From NCBI GenBank assembly GCA_028825055.1, contig JAPKAW010000026.1, forward strand, positions 1 to 14,565: a stretch of DNA of 14,565 bases. Reading direction: 5' to 3'. The position numbers were made by a program, and so were the translations under genes. The notes under the pieces are model-generated. The model had not been told where the DNA came from, did not search any database, and saw only the letters and a list, made by a program, of their open reading frames with translations. The first letter of the stretch is position 1, and each line of letters starts with the position of its first letter. This document shows positions 7,539 through 12,517 of this stretch, one piece after another. The DNA is from Flavobacteriales bacterium. Its GTDB lineage: Bacteria; Bacteroidota; Bacteroidia; Flavobacteriales_D; Sanyastnellaceae.

Positions 7539-9449
7539 TTAGCGCACCAAAAGTTTCTTTGTGGATTTTCCACCTGCATCTTGAACTTGCACCAAGTAGA
7601 CCCCAGGTGACCAACTGCTTACGTCCACTGGCATGCCATCCCAATTGCGCTGCATTTTGACCCTTCCTTGGGAGTCAAAAACGGTCAAAGGAGCTAAGGG
7701 CTTACAACGCTGCAAAGAAAACCAATTGGATGCCGGATTGGGAGCAATGGACCAATCGGATGGTGTTGTGTTTGCTTGAAACAGGTCGTCATCAATGCCG
7801 GTAGCCGCGCTATAGCGGTAGTATTCGTATTCGGCACGTTGCGGAGACAAACTCATGGCTTCAGAATTTGTAGCGCTGATGTAGAACTTGAGGTCGTCAC
7901 TGCTGAATGAAGGCAAGGCAACCGAGTAGATTCCATCCAAAGCATACGCATCTCCCTGTGTCCCGTCATCGACCATGGGGACGGATTGAAAGTCACTTGC
8001 AATGTCTCCAGTGCAATAGCGCAACTCAACGTCTTCTGCTCCGTAAACAGGAGCGTATAGCACTTCGTTGTTAATGTCTGGAGCGCCTATGGTTGGTGCC
8101 GCTTCAGAAATTTCGGGGTGGTCGTAGAGAAACTCCATGCGCGCTTCGACCGTGCTCAGAATCCCACCAAAGCCCCAATTTTCCCACCAGATCGATTCAT
8201 TCACGTTGGACGTGAACTGGGGCAGTCCAAACAGGCCGTTGCTCTCAGCGGCAACATCAGCGTATGCAAGGCTTTGAAATGCATCAATTTCGGCCTGTAT
8301 CTCATCCGTATTCATCGACTCTTCCATGATCGTACGGATGTGTGCGATGTACTGCATTCGATACCTAGGATGGCTAAAAAGATATTCCGTGAGTGGTCTG
8401 TTGTCTGCGGCATCCCAACCGGTCCAAAAGGGATCGAATTCATACATTTCGCTCGGGTTCCAATAGCTCCATCCCATAATGGCACCCACAAAGGAATTGT
8501 CAAAATCCCAAGGAATCATTTGGAACCGCTCTTCGCTGTCCTGGTATAAATAGTAGTTGTGCACGTAATACCCATTGTACGTGTCCAAGTTGCTGACGAC
8601 AGTATTCACCGCCATCGCCCAAAGGAACCGGTCTATATTGAGCACGTCTGAAAGGGATTCAGGGTCGAGTTCCAGAGTCGATATGAGATCTATTAATCCT
8701 TCCCATCCGTTATCAGACTTGATGGTATAGCTGTCATAATAGGTTGCCGAGTCCGTTCCTAAGTAGGCGAATGTAGGTTCACCGCCTTCCGTACCATCTC
8801 CTCCGTTGATTCCACAAAAAACGCCTGCACCGTCTCCTTTAAACAGCGCGCCATCGTTTTCGCCAAAGTGCTTGCTTAAAAATTGTCTATTGATGGATTC
8901 TGTATTCACATACATCCCCGTGTAATTGCCTTGGGTATGCAGTGGAATCAAATTGACTTCAGGGGTGGGCAGGTATTTTCGATAGATGCGACTCGCAATG
9001 TATTCCTTGCAGTAGGTCGGATCGAGCCAGGCATTGGCCAACTTAACCTTATTGTATTCCATGAGTTTTTGCCCCGAAATCCAGTAGTTCATATCCAGGT
9101 TATATGGCACCTTAATACTGCCTTGCTCGTGCGGCAAGCAGAAGGTAGAATTCCCTTTGTAACGAACGCCGACACTATCCAAAACGATTCCGTCAAATGT
9201 CACGGTAGCCGGAAGTCGAAACGACGGGTCGGTGAAAAATGACTCGCCTAAAATGTCATTGAATGCGGGGTCTTCGAAATCGATGTGCAGGTGACGTAAA
9301 TAGCTAGGGTCATACAAGCCTCCCGCTTCGTCATAATGACTCTGTGGGTCAAATACGGTCAGGTTTTGAGCATTCAGCAGGGCGGGAAGCCCCATTAAGA
9401 ATGAGAAAAAAAGATTTCTCCAACGAAATGTCATCAACGTTTCCTGCAT
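7539..9449 (-). CDS. Secreted CotH-family protein with T9SS tail
   Basis: This 636-residue protein starts at the ATG at 9449. ATG at 9434 is a strong alternative because an AGGA lies 7 bases before it and the signal peptide then starts at MTFRWRNLFF; cleavage is near LLNAQ. Residues about 90-440 show the CotH-family pattern: GVRYKGNST, YNKVKLANAWLDPTYCKEYI, GNYTGMYVNTESINRQFL, GALFKGD, and MIPWDFDNSFVG with the metal-binding D-x-D (residues 315-317). Residues about 452-545 form a beta domain that often follows CotH in secreted proteins (DGIYSVALP). Residues about 566-636 are a T9SS type A domain (IAPNPASNWF, SPGVYLVQV, KKLLVR). The fit to classical CotH is closer than in the protein at 3096. 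The expected role is an extracellular or surface kinase-like protein; its substrate is unknown. The upstream gap contains a Crp/Fnr-like palindrome next to a degenerate promoter. Confidence 0.9.
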   Translation of the reverse strand: MQETLMTFRWRNLFFSFLMGLPALLNAQNLTVFDPQSHYDEAGGLYDPSYLRHLHIDFEDPAFNDILGESFFTDPSFRLPATVTFDGIVLDSVGVRYKGNSTFCLPHEQGSIKVPYNLDMNYWISGQKLMEYNKVKLANAWLDPTYCKEYIASRIYRKYLPTPEVNLIPLHTQGNYTGMYVNTESINRQFLSKHFGENDGALFKGDGAGVFCGINGGDGTEGGEPTFAYLGTDSATYYDSYTIKSDNGWEGLIDLISTLELDPESLSDVLNIDRFLWAMAVNTVVSNLDTYNGYYVHNYYLYQDSEERFQMIPWDFDNSFVGAIMGWSYWNPSEMYEFDPFWTGWDAADNRPLTEYLFSHPRYRMQYIAHIRTIMEESMNTDEIQAEIDAFQSLAYADVAAESNGLFGLPQFTSNVNESIWWENWGFGGILSTVEARMEFLYDHPEISEAAPTIGAPDINNEVLYAPVYGAEDVELRYCTGDIASDFQSVPMVDDGTQGDAYALDGIYSVALPSFSSDDLKFYISATNSEAMSLSPQRAEYEYYRYSAATGIDDDLFQANTTPSDWSIAPNPASNWFSLQRCKPLAPLTVFDSQGRVKMQRNWDGMPVDVSSWSPGVYLVQVQDAGGKSTKKLLVR

Positions 9450-9472
9450 GCTGTGAAGTTAAAAAAAAGATG

Positions 9473-9500
9473 CAGAAGTATGTGTGTAAAATCGTCTCAA
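9473..9500 (-). promoter_or_regulatory. Degenerate promoter of the second CotH gene
   Basis: On the minus strand TTG (9500-9498) is followed after 17 bases by TACTTCTG (9480-9473), one mismatch from the Bacteroidota -7 consensus TAnnTTTG. The spacer is a few bases shorter than usual. It would give a leader of about 15-35 bases before the CotH ATG codons at 9449 or 9434. The call is weak alone but gains some weight from the palindrome directly upstream. Confidence 0.27.
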
Positions 9501-9501
9501 T

Positions 9502-9515
9502 TTGATCTAGGTCAA
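9502..9515. promoter_or_regulatory. Fnr-box-like palindrome upstream of the second CotH gene
   Basis: TTGAT-CTAG-GTCAA matches TTGAT-N4-ATCAA in 9 of 10 fixed positions, and six of seven mirrored positions pair. It directly precedes the candidate -33 TTG. If transcription starts about 7 bases after the -7 element, the site is centred near -42, the position of class II Crp/Fnr activator sites. A Crp/Fnr-family protein is encoded about 3 kb away. The binding prediction is inference. Confidence 0.35.
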
Positions 9516-9565
9516 CTGTGTAGACGCTTTGTAAAAAGTAATTTTATGACGCTAATCGTCAATGG

Positions 9566-10342
9566 TTATTCTTGTCGGGTGGTGGTTTCGATGGCACCCT
9601 CAAGAGAAGCATGAGATCGAACAAGGCTGTCCAATTGATTCAACTTGGCCATGTAGACATCGACCTGTCTTAAGTGCAATTTGATGCGGTCTTTTAGTGC
9701 TAAGGTTCGAATGTAGAATTGGAGGTCTGAATAATGTTGTCGGATGACTTCATCATTAAAAAACATCCTGTTTTTTTCGATAGAATGTGTGTCAATAGCC
9801 ATGTAATTCAAAAAAGGGTGGGCTTCGTTGTAGTAATTCATCGCGACACCGTCTACGAGATGATTGTTGTCGTCCACTTGTTTGGCTGCGGCTTCATAGT
9901 AATCGCGAAGTTTCATGTTGACTTCAACGGGGAAGGATTGTATTCGTCCTGAATTGACCAATGACTTGTAGGTAGCATCTACCATGAAAAAGGTGGAATA
10001 GTTATAGACATACCCAATGGAGATTATGCTGTCGGCAAAGGCGCCATATGCTAGCGTTCCTTCGCGTTGACTTTGAATCACTTCGAGCAACCTCAAAGCC
10101 TTGGCATCGCCTTCTAGAATATGGTCGTGGACACGATTTAGGCTCTGGTAATCGTGGTCGAAGTCAACCAGGAGGGCATGAATGTCCATTCGGTGCAACC
10201 GATCATTTTTCCGATCGGAATTCCATTCATTCATCCAGAATGACACGGAAATCCCTAAGAATACAACCAGAAAATCCAGGAAGTAAAGGAGCCCAAGTTG
10301 ATTGGAACTTCTTGTTTTTAGATGTGTTTTCATGGCGCTCAT
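9566..10342 (-). CDS. Single-pass membrane protein resembling DUF6090
   Basis: From the ATG at 10342 the protein has 258 residues; ATG at 10333 is also possible, and an in-frame TTG at 10381 seems less likely. Near the N-terminus is one hydrophobic segment (about residues 16-38, LGLLYFLDFLVVFLGISVSF) followed by the charged stretch MNEWNSDRKNDR. This pattern matches small Bacteroidota proteins of the DUF6090 type, where a similar segment ends in a N-N-W-N-E-like motif. The rest is predicted mostly helical with many charged residues and no catalytic motif I recognise. Function is unknown. It starts 48 bases after the DEAD-box helicase stop on the same strand, so co-transcription is plausible. 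The family link comes from pattern memory only and is moderate at best. Confidence 0.75.
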   Translation of the reverse strand: MSAMKTHLKTRSSNQLGLLYFLDFLVVFLGISVSFWMNEWNSDRKNDRLHRMDIHALLVDFDHDYQSLNRVHDHILEGDAKALRLLEVIQSQREGTLAYGAFADSIISIGYVYNYSTFFMVDATYKSLVNSGRIQSFPVEVNMKLRDYYEAAAKQVDDNNHLVDGVAMNYYNEAHPFLNYMAIDTHSIEKNRMFFNDEVIRQHYSDLQFYIRTLALKDRIKLHLRQVDVYMAKLNQLDSLVRSHASLEGAIETTTRQE

Positions 10343-10390
10343 TTCACTAGTGAAAGTAGCACGCTGAAAACGAAAAGACAACAGTTCAGA

Positions 10391-12166
10391 TCAAGAACGC
10401 TTGTTTCTTTTTAAGCCAAAACTTGGGCGTCCTCCGCTCGCACTTCCCGATTTGGAAGAACTGTCACTACTTGGGCGGTCGGAACTGCGCTTCTTACCAT
10501 AACTCTCCTTTTTAGGAAAACTGCCAGGACGGTCTGAGCTGATGCGTTGTCCATAGCTCTCTTTCTTGGGAAAGCTACCAGGACTATCCGAACGCTTGGG
10601 ACGGTCATCCCCGTCAGAATTCCACTTCTTGGTAAAACCTTCTTTTTTCTTGTAGCCACCTGATCCACCTGATCCACCTGATCCGCCGTAACCACCCGAT
10701 CCACCCGATCCACCTGAACCGCCGTAGCCACCGGATCCACCTCGACTGTCGGAGCCCTTACGATTTCCATAGCCTCCTGAACGGCCGCCATATCCACCGC
10801 GACTAAACCCTTCCTTGCGGTAAGGCTTATCCGGTTCGGCATTCGCTCGTTTATTCAAATCAGTCTTTGAATCCAAGTTGAGACGTTTCATTTCGCCTGC
10901 AACGAGACGGGCAATAAGCTCTTCTCTCGTGAGGTCAGCAAGTTGCTCATCGACCAGTTCAAGATGTTCGGAAGCGATTCCCGCAGCAGCGGGTTGATCG
11001 CGCAAATCCGTCGCCCAATTTTTCAGGCGGGTCTGCACAATGGTCGTCGCATCTGGAACAAGGATTTGTTCCATGGAAATGTCCAAGTCACGCGAGAAGC
11101 GATTGATGTGTCCCTTTTCTTTCTTGTTGATGAAGGCCAGAGAAACACCTTTTTTACCAGCACGCGCTGTACGTCCTGATCGGTGCGTGTAATAGGCTTT
11201 GTCGTCGGGCAACGAATGGTGAAAGACGTGTGTGAGATCGTTGACGTCGATTCCTCGAGCGGCAACATCGGTGGCAATCAACACCTGTAATTCACGTCGT
11301 TTGAAACGTTGCATAACGCGATCCCGTTGGTGTTGGGATAAGTCGCCGTGAAGTGCATCCGCTCGGTATCCCTCTTTCAAAAGATCTTCCGCGAGGTTTT
11401 GGGTGTCCCGTTTCGTTCTGCAAAACACGACACCATACAAGTCAGGATCAAGGTCGAGAAAGCGGCACATGGCCTCGAATTTATCCGTGTGGCGGACCAA
11501 AGCATACTGATGTTCAATGTTAACGTTGACCGAGGTTCCTGGATCAATGCGGACTTCAAACGGATCCTCCATGTACTCCTTTACCAACCTGCGAATCTCG
11601 CGAGGCATAGTAGCAGAAAACAACCAGGTTTGTTTGGTGTCTGGAGTAAATTCTAAGATGGTATCGAGTTCCTCCTTGAATCCCATGTTGAGCATCTCAT
11701 CGGCCTCGTCCAATACGAGGTACTTGATCTGGTCTAGCTTCAAAGCCTTTCGTTTGGCCAAGTCAATGAGACGACCGGGTGTGGCAATCACGACTTGACA
11801 TGGACCACGCAACTGGCGCATTTGTTCGCTGATGTTGGCTCCGCCATAGACAGCGACGGTCTTGAGGCCCTTAATATGACCAGCAAATAAGGCCATTTGC
11901 TGGGCAATTTGTTGGCCCAACTCTCGGGTCGGCGCTAAAATGAGTGCCTGAACGTGGCTCTCTTTCGGGTCGAGAAGATCCAAAAGGGGCAGTCCAAACG
12001 CGGCAGTTTTACCTGTTCCCGTTTGAGCCAAACCAATGAAATCCCGGTTGCCTTCCAGTAGAACTGGAATGGCTTGGTTTTGGATTTCTGTGGGAGTTTC
12101 AAAACCGAGTTGACCGATGGCTTTGAGGATCGGGGCCGAAAGGCCGAGGTGATCAAATGATTCCAA
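10391..12166 (-). CDS. deaD: DEAD-box ATP-dependent RNA helicase, DeaD/CsdA type
   Basis: This 591-residue protein has all DEAD-box motifs in order: the Q motif (F..LGLS ... GFETPTEIQNQAI, about 4-33), Walker A AQTGTGKT (47-54), PTREL (79-83), TPGR (129-132), DEAD (153-156), SAT (184-186), ATDVAARGID (298-307) and HRSGRTARAG (328-337). Residues about 360-440 resemble the region after the core in DeaD/CsdA proteins. The tail is low-complexity: Gly/Ser/Tyr-rich (about 455-505) and then Ser/Lys/Arg-rich with an 18-residue tandem repeat. Such proteins unwind structured RNA in ribosome assembly and cold adaptation. The start is TTG at 12166. No ATG occurs between the upstream stop (12194-12196) and the Q motif, and the first downstream Met (residue 91) lies past Walker A. 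The upstream gap could give a long leader, as in cold-shock helicase genes. Confidence 0.94.
   Translation of the reverse strand: MESFDHLGLSAPILKAIGQLGFETPTEIQNQAIPVLLEGNRDFIGLAQTGTGKTAAFGLPLLDLLDPKESHVQALILAPTRELGQQIAQQMALFAGHIKGLKTVAVYGGANISEQMRQLRGPCQVVIATPGRLIDLAKRKALKLDQIKYLVLDEADEMLNMGFKEELDTILEFTPDTKQTWLFSATMPREIRRLVKEYMEDPFEVRIDPGTSVNVNIEHQYALVRHTDKFEAMCRFLDLDPDLYGVVFCRTKRDTQNLAEDLLKEGYRADALHGDLSQHQRDRVMQRFKRRELQVLIATDVAARGIDVNDLTHVFHHSLPDDKAYYTHRSGRTARAGKKGVSLAFINKKEKGHINRFSRDLDISMEQILVPDATTIVQTRLKNWATDLRDQPAAAGIASEHLELVDEQLADLTREELIARLVAGEMKRLNLDSKTDLNKRANAEPDKPYRKEGFSRGGYGGRSGGYGNRKGSDSRGGSGGYGGSGGSGGSGGYGGSGGSGGSGGYKKKEGFTKKWNSDGDDRPKRSDSPGSFPKKESYGQRISSDRPGSFPKKESYGKKRSSDRPSSDSSSKSGSASGGRPSFGLKRNKRS
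10475..10582 (-). repeat. Two 18-residue in-frame tandem repeats in the helicase tail
   Basis: Residues 529-546 and 547-564 are two copies of an 18-residue unit beginning PGSFPKKESYG and ending SSDR, encoded by two 54-base units. Only three residues differ between copies (QRI against KKR after SYG). The unit is basic and Ser-rich, a character found in RNA-binding helicase tails. Confidence 0.85.
10655..10726 (-). repeat. Two 36-base tandem repeats encoding Gly-Ser-Gly units in the helicase tail
   Basis: Bases 10655-10690 and 10691-10726 are 36-base units that agree at 32 positions. Each encodes Y-G-G followed by three S-G-G triplets. The units themselves contain a shorter 9-base repeat. The tract stays in frame whatever the number of whole units, so it could change length by slippage without breaking the gene. 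Confidence 0.85.
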
Positions 12167-12290
12167 TAATTCTATACTTGGCGCAAATATCCGTCAGTAG
12201 AACTACAAATGAGTGGAAAGACTTGTATAATAAAGAATAATCCGCTCAAAGTGAGTTAGTGGCGCCAGTGCAATGGGCACGGAGCGCGCG

Positions 12291-12298
12291 CAAAATTA
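12291..12298 (-). promoter_or_regulatory. Candidate -7 promoter element of the DEAD-box gene
   Basis: On the minus strand TAATTTTG fits the Bacteroidota -7 consensus TAnnTTTG exactly. No TTG stands at the expected -33 distance. It would give a leader of roughly 115-120 bases before the TTG start at 12166, which is in keeping with the long leaders of cold-shock helicase mRNAs. A short motif, so low confidence. Confidence 0.3.
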
Positions 12299-12383
12299 CT
12301 ACTTTTTTAGAACGAGAACTTGTTCGATTCAGGTACCCTCTAGAATGATCAAACAGGTGTATTGACAAGTGTTAGGGTCTATT

Positions 12384-12429
12384 CACAGTGACATGCGGAC
12401 TCTTTTTCGTGTGTCCGCATGTCAGTGTG
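12384..12429. repeat. Strong imperfect hairpin with 17-bp arms
   Basis: The arms 12384-12400 and 12413-12429 pair at 16 of 17 positions (one G-G mismatch, 12 uninterrupted inner pairs) around a 12-base loop. The core half-site is GACATGCGGAC. No T run follows on either strand, so it is not a classical Rho-independent terminator. It may still end or stabilise the fasciclin transcript, or be a palindromic element. No second copy was seen in the window. Confidence 0.8.
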
Positions 12430-12476
12430 TTTCGCGTGGTTGAATCACGAAGTCTTCAATAAAAACGAAAGTATAG

Positions 12477-12502
12477 CAGGTTTATCTAGCAGATAGAAAC
12501 TG
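12477..12502 (-). terminator. Weak stem-loop after the fasciclin gene
   Basis: Arms TTTATCT (12481-12487) and AGATAGA (12491-12497) form 7 pairs including one wobble around a 3-base loop. They extend past a small internal loop by CAG with CTG. It begins 15 bases after the fasciclin stop. On the minus strand a T-rich stretch follows only after about ten bases, so it is a poor but possible terminator. Confidence 0.25.
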
Positions 12503-12517
12503 GCTGGATTCCTGTAA

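Larger units (their letters stand above)
12167..12517. other. Intergenic region between helicase and fasciclin genes
   Basis: These 351 bases contain no gene. From the fasciclin side they hold a stem-loop 15 bases after its stop (12477-12502), a long hairpin (12384-12429) and a -7-like promoter element (12291-12298). Between that element and the helicase start at 12166 lie about 120 bases with little obvious structure apart from a GGCGCC palindrome near 12272. The layout fits terminator(s) of the upstream gene followed by the helicase promoter and a long leader. Confidence 0.5.

Noticed and set aside
10343..10381. The TTG at 10381 as start of the DUF6090-like gene.
   Set aside because: It would start only 10 bases from the helicase stop and add 13 residues with no hydrophobic character. 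Two ATG codons right before the membrane segment fit better.
10475..10582. The Ser/Lys/Arg-rich helicase tail as a substrate of the CotH-like kinases, by analogy with CotB and CotG.
   Set aside because: The helicase is cytoplasmic, while both CotH-like proteins carry signal peptides and T9SS tails. They would not meet, so the likeness in composition is not evidence.
12428..12443. A partial match to the ParB-binding parS sequence (TGTTTC-x-CGTG).
   Set aside because: Only the left half and centre match (about 11 of 16 positions). The right half is lost, so the site is not palindromic, and no parAB genes are near.
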